Source: Selenomonas ruminantium subsp. lactilytica TAM6421
GTDB taxonomy: Bacteria; Bacillota; Negativicutes; Selenomonadales; Selenomonadaceae
Assembly: GCF_000284095.1 (NCBI RefSeq)
Contig: NC_017068.1
Location: 1,116,001-1,180,000 of the forward strand
DNA: 64,000 nucleotides
Reading direction: 5' to 3'
Below are positions 25,204-32,934 of the stretch, piece by piece. Positions within the stretch are counted from its first letter, which is position 1, and every line of letters starts with the position of its first letter. Both the position numbers and the translations under genes were made by a program. Under the pieces are notes generated by a model. It did not search any database and was not told the origin of the DNA. It saw only the letters and a list, made by a program, of their open reading frames with translations.

Positions 25204-25698
25204 ATGTTAGCACTAGGAATTGACCCTGGCACCGCCATCTGCGGCTTCGGCCTGGTGGAATCCCGTGGCAGCCGCTTGATTCCCATCAAGTATGGCTCGG
25301 TGTTCACCTCGCCCAAGATGCGCATGGAGGACCGGCTGGTCAAGATTTACGATGAACTGGATGCGTTGATGAAGGAGTACAAGCCCGATATCATGGGCAT
25401 TGAAAAACTCTTCTTCAACCGCAATGTCACCACGGCCATTCCCGTCGGACAGGCTCGCGGTGTCGTGCTGCTCGCAGCAGCCAAGAACAATATTCCCATC
25501 GTGGAGCGCACGCCGATGCAGATCAAGCAGGATGTTACGGGCTACGGCAAGGCCGACAAGAAGCAGGTCATCTACATGGTGACCAAGCTCCTGCACCTGC
25601 CCGAGCCGCCCAAGCCCGATGATACCGCCGATGCTTTGGCGGTGGCCATCTGTACGACTTATTGCATGGGCAATGCCGCTTTCCGCAACAGCCTTTGA
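25204..25698 (+). CDS. ruvC: Holliday junction resolvase RuvC
   Basis: A 164-residue RNase H-fold endonuclease. Acidic catalytic residues appear in LGIDPGTAICGFG (D7), GIEKLFFNRN (E about 66) and PDDTADALAVAIC (the C-terminal Asp pair). It cuts Holliday junctions with RuvAB, whose genes are not in the window. AGAGAGG is 6 bases before the ATG. It is convergent with the DUF441 gene, the stop codons being directly adjacent. Confidence 0.96.
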   Translation: MLALGIDPGTAICGFGLVESRGSRLIPIKYGSVFTSPKMRMEDRLVKIYDELDALMKEYKPDIMGIEKLFFNRNVTTAIPVGQARGVVLLAAAKNNIPIVERTPMQIKQDVTGYGKADKKQVIYMVTKLLHLPEPPKPDDTADALAVAICTTYCMGNAAFRNSL

Positions 25699-26154
25699 TC
25701 AGCTGAAGGACTTCATCAGCCAGAGAATGAAATAGGTCAGGCCGCCAGCGATTAGCGGGCCGACTGCTACACCATGGAATAAGAGCACGCCAGCCATCGT
25801 GCCGATAATCAGCGCCGGAATCACATCCGGCGTGTTCTTTAGGAGTTCCACCCCACCGCCGCCGGCAATAGCGGCCAGCAGACCGGCCACGATGGCGATG
25901 ATGCCGGCATGCGTGCGGAAGGCATCAAGCATGGTCTGGATGGTGATGGTGCCGTTGGCAATAGGCACGAGGATGGCGGCAGTCAAAATGATGATGCCCC
26001 AGTTCAAGCCTTGTGAACCCAGCGCATTCAGCGCCGAAGTCAGCCCCAGCACCTTCAATCCCAAAACGATTGCCGTGGCATAGACCACAGTCATATTATG
26101 GCCTACGTAACTGAGCAACAGTACGGCAAGCAAAGTGATATATTCGATATGCAA
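25699..26154 (-). CDS. DUF441 (YeaL-like) membrane protein
   Basis: A 151-residue protein with four hydrophobic segments and a conserved glycine-rich region (GLLAAIAGGGGVELL near 92-106, then IGTMAGVLLFHGVAVGPLIAGG near 118-139). This pattern defines DUF441. Function is unknown; it is an inner-membrane protein. The start is TTG at 26154 (complement), preceded by GAGGAG at good spacing, with no in-frame ATG nearby. It is convergent with ruvC. Confidence 0.85.
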   Translation of the reverse strand: MHIEYITLLAVLLLSYVGHNMTVVYATAIVLGLKVLGLTSALNALGSQGLNWGIIILTAAILVPIANGTITIQTMLDAFRTHAGIIAIVAGLLAAIAGGGGVELLKNTPDVIPALIIGTMAGVLLFHGVAVGPLIAGGLTYFILWLMKSFS

Positions 26155-26226
26155 AAGAATCAGCTCCTCTTATAATTTTACCCTATCATTATACACGAGA
26201 ATGCCCGCTTAAGGAAAGCAGGCAGC

Positions 26227-26259
26227 AAAAAAAGCCTTTCCGTCAGGGAGAGGCTTTTT
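26227..26259 (-). terminator. terminator of the permease gene
   Basis: On the minus strand, AAAAAGCCT... pairs with AGGCTTTTTTT after a CTGACG loop, with seven T. It serves the permease gene transcribed toward it and separates it from DUF441. Confidence 0.8.
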
Positions 26260-26270
26260 GGCGTGGCCGG

Positions 26271-27383
26271 TCACCTGGCAATATAGAGATAATAATAACC
26301 AAGCAGCAGGGCCAGTACGGCCAGATTGCTGCCAGTGAAGGTCAGCAGGTAATAACCGGGCATACTGAAGCGCGTCTGCAGATAGGCCTTGAAGGAGATC
26401 ACGCTGGCCATGGAGGCGATGATGGTGCCAAGGCCGCCGATATTCACACCCAAAAGCAGGGGCGTATAGGCATCGGTGTAGCTGGCCAAAAGCACCGTAG
26501 CAGGAACGTTGCTCAGCAGCTGACTTAGCAGCAGGGATACCCAGAACTCATGTCCTGCGAGCATTTTTGCTGGCCAGCTTTGGAAAAATTCAATATGGCT
26601 CAGATTGCCCACGCCGATGAAGAGCAGGGCAAAGAGCAGGAGTAGTTTATAATCCGCTTCCTTGAACAGGTGACGGTTCAGCAGGGCCAGTCCGGGCAGG
26701 ACAATGGCTGCCAGCACGGGAAAGCTCAGCAGATGCACCACATGGAGCAGACAGAGGCCGAAGAGCACGAGCAATGGCAGGATCTTTTTCCAGGGCAGAC
26801 CGGCGTCTTTGCGGGCAGGCAGCGGCACATCGACGTCCGGCAGCATAAAGGTGGCCAGATAGATGGCTGCGCCGCTCAGCAGCACAATGGGCGCCGTAAT
26901 GGCAAGGAATTCTGCCGGTTCCAAGCCATAATGGGAGTAGATAAAGAGATTTTGCGGATTGCCAATCGGCGTGAGCATGCTGCCAAGGTTGGCTGCAATG
27001 GTCTGCCAGCAGACTGTGGGCACGATGAGCCGGATGCGCCGGGCTTCGGTAAAGACCATGATGGCCAGCGGCACGAAGATGATCAAAGCCACATCGTTGG
27101 TGATCAGCATCGAACTGAAATAGCAGCTGAAGATAAAGAACCGCCCCAAAGGCCGCCCGGAGGCACTGCCTTTGAAGAGCTGCTGGAAGATCGCCGCAAA
27201 GAAACCGCTGAGCCGCAGGCCGGCCACGATGCACATCAGGAAAAGCAGCAGCCCGAGCAGGGGGATATTGATGCGCTGGCCGATTTCTGCCAGACTCGGC
27301 GGGGCAATAAAACTGGTCAATAAGGCAAAAACAAGCGCCACGGATAAATCCGGATTCTGGCGCAGTTTTTGGTAAATAAACAT
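26271..27383 (-). CDS. SLC13/ArsB-type anion permease
   Basis: A 370-residue membrane protein with about ten helices, of the citrate-transporter/ArsB superfamily. The family-type loop LTPIGNPQNLFIYSHYGL lies near residues 137-154, and LLSNVPATVLLA (near 297) is the matching motif of the second repeat. NDVALIIFVPLA is in the first half. The substrate (dicarboxylate, arsenite or other anion) cannot be told. The frame extends to 27440, but ATG 27383 has AGGGAG 8 bases upstream and starts MFIYQKLRQNPDLSVAL, like relatives. It is transcribed away from the Memo/AMMECR1 gene. Confidence 0.85.
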   Translation of the reverse strand: MFIYQKLRQNPDLSVALVFALLTSFIAPPSLAEIGQRINIPLLGLLLFLMCIVAGLRLSGFFAAIFQQLFKGSASGRPLGRFFIFSCYFSSMLITNDVALIIFVPLAIMVFTEARRIRLIVPTVCWQTIAANLGSMLTPIGNPQNLFIYSHYGLEPAEFLAITAPIVLLSGAAIYLATFMLPDVDVPLPARKDAGLPWKKILPLLVLFGLCLLHVVHLLSFPVLAAIVLPGLALLNRHLFKEADYKLLLLFALLFIGVGNLSHIEFFQSWPAKMLAGHEFWVSLLLSQLLSNVPATVLLASYTDAYTPLLLGVNIGGLGTIIASMASVISFKAYLQTRFSMPGYYLLTFTGSNLAVLALLLGYYYLYIAR

Positions 27384-27432
27384 AGGAAGGCTCCCTTCAT
27401 CCGTAATCAAAAACAAAGTATAACATAATTCA

Positions 27433-27461
27433 TTGCGCAATGACAGGGTGAATGATAGAAT
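27433..27461 (+). promoter_or_regulatory. promoter of the Memo-AMMECR1-amrS genes
   Basis: TTGCGC (27433-27438), 17 bases, TAGAAT (27456-27461), 53 bases before the first start codon. Confidence 0.55.
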
Positions 27462-27514
27462 TTACTTGATGGATAGTGTATTTCCCTATGTTTATGAAAA
27501 ACGAGGTGTAGGCT

Positions 27515-28900
27515 ATGGCATTGTCAGGAACTTGTGTAGTACCGCACCCGCCGCTCATCATACCTGAGATTGGGCGCGGTGAAGAGCAGGGGATTCAGGC
27601 GACGATTGACGCTTATCAGGAGGCGGCGGCCTGGGCGGTGGCGAAAGAACCCGAAACCATTGTGATTACCAGCCCTCATGCGAAAATGTATGCCGATTAT
27701 CTGCAGATTTCCTCAGGCCCCGGGGCGCAGGGGAGTTTTGCGGCCTTTGGTCATCCGGAGCTGAGTTTTCGGGCGGCTTATGATATGGATTTCGTCCAGC
27801 ATTTGGCAAAAATGGCAGATAAAATCAAATTGCCTGCGGGCACTCTGGGCAAACAGGACGGCGGCCTTGACCACGGCACGATGATTCCCTTGTATTTCCT
27901 GCAAAAGGCGGGCTTTACAGGTAAAATCGTCCGCATTGGCCTGTCGGGATTGTCCCGGGACAACCATTACGCATTGGGGGTGCTGATTGCTCAGACGGCG
28001 CGCGACCTTGACCGGCGTGTCGTGCTCGTGGCCAGTGGCGACCTGTCCCATAAGCTCAAGGCCGATGGCCCTTATGGTTTTGATCCTGCCGGACCGGTCT
28101 TCGATGAACGCATGGGTGCGTGCTTCAGGACAGGGGATTTCCTGCAGCTTTTGACCACACCGGCAGAACTGGCGGATTCGGCGGCAGAGTGCGGCCTGCG
28201 CTCCTTCTGGATCATGGCCGGTGCTTTGGACCGGCATCAGGTGGAGGCAAAGCTTCTGGCACAGGAAGGGCCTTTCGGCGTGGGCTATGCCGTGGCGACC
28301 TTTGACCTATCAAATCATGACGAACAGCGCAATATCGGAGAACAGGCGGCAGAGTTGCATAGGGCAGAGATGGAGAAGCGGCGTGAGCGCGAGGATGCGT
28401 ATCTGGCTTTGGCCCGTTATTCGTTGGAATACTATGTGCGAAACGGCAAACGCGCGCCGCTGCCGGATGAGCTGCCTGCAGAATTGACCGGTCAAAAAGC
28501 CGGTGCCTTTGTCAGCCTCAAGAAAGATGGCCAGCTGCGCGGCTGCATCGGCACAATCCTGCCGACGCGGAACAATTTGGCCGAGGAAATCCTTTATAAT
28601 GCCGTGTCGGCCGGGACGGGAGATCCCCGTTTTTCGCCGGTGACCGAGGCGGAATTAGGAGATCTGGTCTATGATGTGGATGTGCTGTCTGTGCCGGAGC
28701 CGATTGCCAGTGAGGCAGAACTCGATGTCAAACGCTATGGCGTGATTGTCGAGGCTGGGAACAGGCGAGGGCTGCTGTTGCCGGATTTAAATGGTGTGGA
28801 TACGGTGGCACAGCAGGTGGATATCGCCCGGCGCAAGGGCAATATCGGCCCACAGGAGGCCGTGAAGCTTTGGCGCTTTACGGTGACGAGACATGAGTAA
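27515..28900 (+). CDS. AmmeMemoRadiSam protein: LigB/Memo-like domain fused to AMMECR1
   Basis: A 461-residue two-domain protein. Residues 1 to about 265 are a class III extradiol-dioxygenase/Memo-like domain with VPHPPLIIPEIG at the start, TSPHAKMYADY, LDHGTMIPLYFL and VASGDLSHKL, whose His residues form the metal site. Residues about 285-461 are AMMECR1, with GAFVSLKKDGQLRGCIGT near 330. The system occurs widely but its biochemical role is not established; the three parts usually travel together. Here two are fused and the third (amrS) overlaps by 8 bases. The start follows AACGAGGTGTAGGCT. Confidence 0.9.
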   Translation: MALSGTCVVPHPPLIIPEIGRGEEQGIQATIDAYQEAAAWAVAKEPETIVITSPHAKMYADYLQISSGPGAQGSFAAFGHPELSFRAAYDMDFVQHLAKMADKIKLPAGTLGKQDGGLDHGTMIPLYFLQKAGFTGKIVRIGLSGLSRDNHYALGVLIAQTARDLDRRVVLVASGDLSHKLKADGPYGFDPAGPVFDERMGACFRTGDFLQLLTTPAELADSAAECGLRSFWIMAGALDRHQVEAKLLAQEGPFGVGYAVATFDLSNHDEQRNIGEQAAELHRAEMEKRREREDAYLALARYSLEYYVRNGKRAPLPDELPAELTGQKAGAFVSLKKDGQLRGCIGTILPTRNNLAEEILYNAVSAGTGDPRFSPVTEAELGDLVYDVDVLSVPEPIASEAELDVKRYGVIVEAGNRRGLLLPDLNGVDTVAQQVDIARRKGNIGPQEAVKLWRFTVTRHE

Positions 28901-29726
28901 GGTAGAATGCAGCTTGTGCCCGCACCATTGCCAGCTGGGCGAGGGGCAATTGGGCTTTTGCCGTACGCGGCGCAATCAGGAGGGCAGGATACAGAGCCTG
29001 AACTATGGTCAGGTCACGTCTCTGGCCCTTGATCCCATCGAAAAAAAGCCCCTGTATCATTTTCATCCGGGCAGCGCCATCCTGTCGCTGGGGTCCTTTG
29101 GCTGCAACATGGCCTGCTGCTTCTGTCAGAACTATACGATTTCTCAAGGCGGAGCCGAGGAAGTGCGCGGACAGCTCAGCCCGGAACAATTGGTGGAGCT
29201 CGCGCAGGAAACAACCATGAAACACGGCAGTATCGGTGTGGCCTTTACCTATAATGAGCCGCTTTTAAGCTATGAATATCTGCTGGATGTGGCGCCCCGC
29301 TTGCAGCAGGCAGGCCAAAAAGTGGTGCTGGTGACTAACGGCCAGATTGAGGCCGAACCCTTGCAGGCCTTGCTCCCCTATGTGGATGCCATGAATATCG
29401 ACCTCAAGACGTTTGCGGCTGAAGCCTATGAACGCTTGGGCGGCAGTCTGGCTGCGGCAAAACGTACCATCGAGATGGCCGTCCATGCCGGCGTGCATGT
29501 GGAAGTGACGACTTTGGTGGTGCCGGGAATAAGTGACGATAGCGCAGAATTCAGGGCGGAGGTGGATTGGCTGGCCGCAATTCGTGCAGATATCCCCCTG
29601 CATCTGTCACGTTACTTTCCCCGTTACCACTATGATGAACCGGCAACTTCGCTGGAAAAACTTTACGAGTTTCAGAATATCGCACAAGAGAAGCTGACCT
29701 ATGTACATTTAGGAAATGTACGTTAG
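28893..29726 (+). CDS. amrS: AmmeMemoRadiSam radical-SAM enzyme
   Basis: A 277-residue radical-SAM protein. It starts MSKVECSLCPHHCQLGEGQLG, with an N-terminal cysteine group (C7, C10, C14) and a fourth Cys in GFCRTR. The radical-SAM cluster is CNMACCFC (C-x3-C-x2-C) near residues 70-77. VAFTYNEPLLSYEYLL follows, as in pyruvate-formate-lyase-activating-type enzymes. The family subunit partners the Memo and AMMECR1 domains encoded just before. Its substrate is unknown. The start lies within the previous gene, so translation is probably coupled. Confidence 0.9.
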   Translation: MSKVECSLCPHHCQLGEGQLGFCRTRRNQEGRIQSLNYGQVTSLALDPIEKKPLYHFHPGSAILSLGSFGCNMACCFCQNYTISQGGAEEVRGQLSPEQLVELAQETTMKHGSIGVAFTYNEPLLSYEYLLDVAPRLQQAGQKVVLVTNGQIEAEPLQALLPYVDAMNIDLKTFAAEAYERLGGSLAAAKRTIEMAVHAGVHVEVTTLVVPGISDDSAEFRAEVDWLAAIRADIPLHLSRYFPRYHYDEPATSLEKLYEFQNIAQEKLTYVHLGNVR

Positions 29727-29754
29727 ATATGCATTATATTTTAGGAGGAAAAAA

Positions 29755-30144
29755 ATGGAAAATACGACGAGAGCAGAACAGGCCGTGGAATACAAGCGTA
29801 AATGCAACTGTGCTCAGGCAGTATTGCTGGCCTTTGCTCCTGAACTGGGCAAGAGCAAGGAAGAACTTATGGCTGTAAGCTCCGGCTTCGGCAGCGGCAT
29901 GGGCGGCATGGAAGGCACCTGCGGTGCATTCTGTGGAGCTGTCATGGCGCTGGGTATGCTCAATAAATCCGACAAACCCAGCAAGATGATTGCCAAAGAT
30001 ATGATGCAGGAATTCAAAGAAATGTCCGGCGCCACCATCTGCGGCGACCTCAAAGGCATCAAGACGGGCAAGATGCTCTGCTCCTGCGACGATTGCGTAA
30101 GACATGGCGTTGAGGTGCTGGAAAAGCGTTTGGCAGAATTATAA
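29755..30144 (+). CDS. C_GCAxxG_C_C family protein
   Basis: A 129-residue cysteine-rich protein: KCNCAQAVLLAF near residue 17, GTCGAFCGAVMALG near 61, TICGDL near 96 and CSCDDCV near 109. This spacing defines the C_GCAxxG_C_C family, thought to bind metal or take part in redox chemistry. ATG 29755 is chosen over the upstream in-frame start because AGGAGG is 6 bases before it. It follows amrS by 28 bases and may be in the same transcript, ended by the strong hairpin at 30163. Confidence 0.88.
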   Translation: MENTTRAEQAVEYKRKCNCAQAVLLAFAPELGKSKEELMAVSSGFGSGMGGMEGTCGAFCGAVMALGMLNKSDKPSKMIAKDMMQEFKEMSGATICGDLKGIKTGKMLCSCDDCVRHGVEVLEKRLAEL

Positions 30145-30162
30145 GCTTTTTTGACGTTTGGA

Positions 30163-30200
30163 GCCGTTGACTGGTCAAATTGACCGGTCAACGGCTTTTT
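30163..30200 (+). terminator. terminator built from two TGAC-GGTCA palindromes
   Basis: The hairpin arms at 30163-30178 and 30180-30195 are nearly perfect and include TGACTGGTCA (30168) and TGACCGGTCA (30181), 13 bases apart. Five T follow at 30196-30200. It ends the AmmeMemo unit. Confidence 0.85.
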
Positions 30201-30283
30201 AACGTAGTATTTTATGCGAATAACGGCAAATGAGAACCTGATTTAGCCATAAAACTCTAAAATGGAAGCAGGGAGTGATGGTC

Positions 30284-30886
30284 ATGTCATTTGAGCAGGA
30301 ACTGACATTACAATACTACAATGACAATGCGCAAAAATTCGCGGAGAATACGCAGCAGGTGGATTTTCACCACATACAACAGGCGTTTCTGAGCTATATT
30401 CCGGCGGGCGGTCATATCTTGGATTTTGGCTGCGGTGCCGGGCGGGACAGCCGTTATTTCCTGTCCTGTGGTTATCCGGTGACGGCCTTGGATGGAGCAG
30501 AGCAGTTAGCAATGCTGGCGGAAACCTATATTGGGCAAGAGGTCGTACGGCAGTCTTTTCTGGATTTTGCGGAAATCAATGCGTATGCCGGCATATGGGC
30601 GTGTGCATCTTTGCTGCATCTGCCATGGAACGATTTGCAGCTGGTCTTGGAAAAGCTGGCCCTTAGCCTGCATCGGGGCGGGATTTTCTATGCCTCATTC
30701 AAATATGGGGATTTTGCTGGTATGCGCAATGGCCGTTATTTCACGGATATGACAGAAGAACGCTGGCAGGATTTAGTTCAAGACATGACCATATGGAAAA
30801 CAATCAAGATGTGGGTAACGGCAGATGTACGGGAAGGGCGGTCGGCGGAAAAATGGCTGAATATATTGTGCAAAAAGCATCCATGA
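30284..30886 (+). CDS. class I SAM-dependent methyltransferase
   Basis: A 200-residue methyltransferase. It has an N-terminal YYNDNAQKFAENTQQVDF, typical of methyltransferase_11/25-type small-molecule enzymes. Motif I is ILDFGCGAGRDSRYFLSCGY near residues 45-64, and ALDGAEQLAMLA follows. The GIWACASLLHLP region acts as motif IV. The substrate is unknown; tellurite-resistance TehB and biotin-type methylases look similar. Three starts are possible (GTG 30275, ATG 30278, ATG 30284). GGGAG at 30271-30275 gives the best spacing to 30284. It overlaps the PLD gene by four bases (ATGA). Confidence 0.8.
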   Translation: MSFEQELTLQYYNDNAQKFAENTQQVDFHHIQQAFLSYIPAGGHILDFGCGAGRDSRYFLSCGYPVTALDGAEQLAMLAETYIGQEVVRQSFLDFAEINAYAGIWACASLLHLPWNDLQLVLEKLALSLHRGGIFYASFKYGDFAGMRNGRYFTDMTEERWQDLVQDMTIWKTIKMWVTADVREGRSAEKWLNILCKKHP

Positions 30887-31461
30887 CGACAACGGAAACC
30901 TCCACGGCCGTATTTACCGGCGAGTGCGGGCGGCAGCTTCTTCCGGCTTTAGAACGATTCATGGCTGAGGCTGAGCGCATCGATATCATGGTAGCTTATA
31001 CGAGGGAATCCGGCGTGCGGCTGCTATTGCCTGCTTTGCTGGCAGCCGCGCAGAGAGGCGCTGCTATAACCTTGCTTACGGGGACGGATTTCAACCTTAC
31101 AGAGCCACAGGCACTGTATCTATTGCGCAGCTATTTAGGGGATAAGGCAGAACTGCGCTTGTATAAAGGTGAAGGAAAAAGCTTTCATCCCAAGGCATAT
31201 TTCATCCATTTGCGTACGCATAGCTGCCTGTTTATCGGATCGTCCAATCTTTCTGCCAGTGCCTTAGGTGAGGCGGTGGAATGGAATTATCGGTTGGACA
31301 GCCGGGAAAAGCCGCAGGAGTATGGCGAGTTTTATCAGACGTTTCAAGACATTTGTCACAGGAATTCAGTGTTGGCCGATGATGATGTACTGCGACAGTA
31401 TGCCAGAACTTGGCGGAAACCACAGCCTGAGAAATGCCTTGGCCACTCCCAAGGAAATTGA
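30883..31461 (+). CDS. truncated PLD-domain protein (N-terminal part of a DUF3427-type helicase)
   Basis: A 192-residue frame. Residues about 12-170 are a phospholipase-D-like domain with one HKD-type motif (SFHPKAYFIH ... FIGSSNLSASAL, near 103-135). It matches the N-terminal domain of DEAD/DEAH helicases with a DUF3427 tail, but no helicase follows. The last codons after WRKPQPE run out of frame over sequence that in another frame encodes an HD-hydrolase end. The start ATG 30883 overlaps the previous stop. It may still make a single-HKD protein, or be a deletion remnant. It does not lie in the defence operon and is not a convincing DrmC/DpdK. Confidence 0.65.
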   Translation: MTTTETSTAVFTGECGRQLLPALERFMAEAERIDIMVAYTRESGVRLLLPALLAAAQRGAAITLLTGTDFNLTEPQALYLLRSYLGDKAELRLYKGEGKSFHPKAYFIHLRTHSCLFIGSSNLSASALGEAVEWNYRLDSREKPQEYGEFYQTFQDICHRNSVLADDDVLRQYARTWRKPQPEKCLGHSQGN

Positions 31462-31648
31462 TTGCATTTGCTCGGCTATATACCATCATGATGATAAGCT
31501 GCTGAAAGATGAGCCATGGGATGAAGTGCTGAAGGATGCTGATGTCATGCATCACACATTCAATGATCTGACCAAGCCGGTCAAAGACAAGGAACAAGCA
31601 CGCTATCGGGCACTAAGACAGGAATTTGGGCTGCCCGTACAGGATTAA
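31433..31648 (+). pseudogene. C-terminal remnant of an HD-domain hydrolase
   Basis: In the frame one base off the PLD gene, about 72 codons read NALATPKEIDCICSAIYHHD, then DEVLKDADVMHHTFNDLTKP and RALRQEFGLPVQD, an HD-superfamily phosphohydrolase C-terminal half with H-H-D and D-A-D-type motifs. There is no N-terminal part: upstream the DNA encodes the PLD domain in another frame. A deletion joining two genes explains this. The remnant ends with TAA at 31646-31648 directly before the YqfO-like frame, in the same frame. Confidence 0.7.
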
Positions 31649-31654
31649 CAAATC

Positions 31655-31996
31655 ATAAACGTATCCAAGTTAAAGCTGGAGATTTTCATACCGGAAACAC
31701 ATCTTGCTAACTTACGGCAGGCTTTGCAGTCAGTCGGGGCTGGAAAAATCGGAAACTATGACAGTTGTCTGGCGTATAGTCGTGTGACGGGAACCTGGCG
31801 GCCTTTGCAGGGAAGTCATCCATATATTGGAACCTGTAATGAAATTAGCGAAGCTCCAGAAATAAAAGTAGAGGTCAACATCCAAGAGGAGGCTCTGCAG
31901 GGGACATTAAAAGCAATTCGTGAGGTTCATCCTTACGAAGAGCCGGTAATCAATGTAATCCCACTGTATCCGGATAAGGTGGTTGAAAATTCATGA
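31655..31996 (+). CDS. YqfO/NIF3-insert-like small protein without a canonical start codon
   Basis: About 110 codons encoding KLKLEIFIPETHLANLRQAL, then GAGKIGNYDSCLAYSRVTGT, GSHPYIGTCNEI and AIREVHPYEEPVINVIPL. This is the CutA-like domain found alone or inside NIF3/YqfO proteins; the PYIG and HPYEEP motifs are diagnostic. The conserved N-terminus has no ATG, GTG or TTG before it and after the TAA at 31646. ATA 31655 is the only near start; TTG 31724 would cut off 20 conserved residues. Either a rare start is used or the start was lost. It overlaps thpR by four bases. Confidence 0.6.
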   Translation: MNVSKLKLEIFIPETHLANLRQALQSVGAGKIGNYDSCLAYSRVTGTWRPLQGSHPYIGTCNEISEAPEIKVEVNIQEEALQGTLKAIREVHPYEEPVINVIPLYPDKVVENS

Positions 31997-32496
31997 GACT
32001 TTTTATAAGCATTCAGTTTCCAGCCCCTATGATAAAGGCTCTGGAGGCTTTTCAGTCACGATTAAAAGCTTCCAGCGTGGAAGGCTATTTTGCTGTATGG
32101 GAAAATTTGCATTTAACGCTGGCCTTTATTGGAGATTACGGGGCGCCAGATGCGGTCATGGACGTTATTGAATCGGTCCCGTTTGAGCCTATGACCATGA
32201 AACTCCATGGTATGGGAAATTTTGGAGAGTTATATTGGGCCGGGATAGAACAAAACGCTGGTCTTGAAAATTATGTCAAGAGATTGCGCAGGGCTCTGGT
32301 TGAGCACAAAATCCCCTATGACCGCAAACGGTTTTATCCGCATATTACAGTGGTTCGCAAGGCAATCTTTCATGGCAGGACTATCTTGCCTGAGGTTGAG
32401 CCACCGCAGGGGGAAATGGTTATAGAACATATTTCCCTAATGCGGTCAGAACGCGGCAAGCATGGCATGATTTATACGGAGATTGGCAGAACTTAG
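31993..32496 (+). CDS. thpR: RNA 2',3'-cyclic phosphodiesterase
   Basis: A 167-residue 2H-phosphoesterase. The two catalytic H-x-T motifs are HLTLAFIG (near residue 38) and HITVVRKA (near 117). The N-terminus MRLFISIQFP is typical. It opens 2',3'-cyclic phosphates to 2'-phosphates and can join tRNA halves in vitro. The start overlaps the end of the YqfO-like gene (ATGA), so translation may be coupled to it. Confidence 0.93.
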   Translation: MRLFISIQFPAPMIKALEAFQSRLKASSVEGYFAVWENLHLTLAFIGDYGAPDAVMDVIESVPFEPMTMKLHGMGNFGELYWAGIEQNAGLENYVKRLRRALVEHKIPYDRKRFYPHITVVRKAIFHGRTILPEVEPPQGEMVIEHISLMRSERGKHGMIYTEIGRT

Positions 32497-32514
32497 AGAT
32501 AACAGGAGGGCAAC

Positions 32515-32934
32515 ATGTTACACGCTGAATTTTTAGAGCACTTGATTGAGGATGAGGAAAAAATCCGTCAGGAAGTGTTTGTATCTGAGCAGGGCTTTGA
32601 AAATGAATTTGATGATATCGACAATATTGCAACGCATATGACGCTCTATAACGATGCCGATGCAGTCGGCTGCTGTAGGTTCTTCCCGGGAGAAGAAAAA
32701 GGTGAATATATTATTGGTCGCATGGCTGTGCGAAAAGCCTCTCGGGGGCAGTCTATGGGACGGCGAATTCTGGAAATGGCCATCCAGCACCTTAAGGATA
32801 CGGGAGCATCTAAAATATCGCTATCGGCGCAGGTTCAAGCGAAAGGCTTTTATGAGGCTTTAGGATTCCAGGCCAAAGGGAATGTATATATGGACGAGCA
32901 TTGCCCGCACATACATATGGAGAAACTACTTTGA
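32515..32934 (+). CDS. GNAT family N-acetyltransferase
   Basis: A 139-residue acetyltransferase of the ElaA/YjcF type: IRQEVFVSEQGFENEFDDID near residues 17-36, then RMAVRKASRGQSMGRRILEMA near 67-87 with the acetyl-CoA loop R-x-x-G-x-G/A, and FYEALGFQAKG near 112. It starts after ACAGGAGGGCAAC. The substrate is unknown. This is the last gene with core-like composition before the AT-rich island. Confidence 0.88.
   Translation: MLHAEFLEHLIEDEEKIRQEVFVSEQGFENEFDDIDNIATHMTLYNDADAVGCCRFFPGEEKGEYIIGRMAVRKASRGQSMGRRILEMAIQHLKDTGASKISLSAQVQAKGFYEALGFQAKGNVYMDEHCPHIHMEKLL

Noticed and set aside
30883-31461. The PLD-domain gene as the DrmC/DpdK nuclease of the defence operon
   Set aside because: It is 2.8 kb away, outside the AT-rich island, has core-like composition and matches the N-terminus of DUF3427 helicases better.
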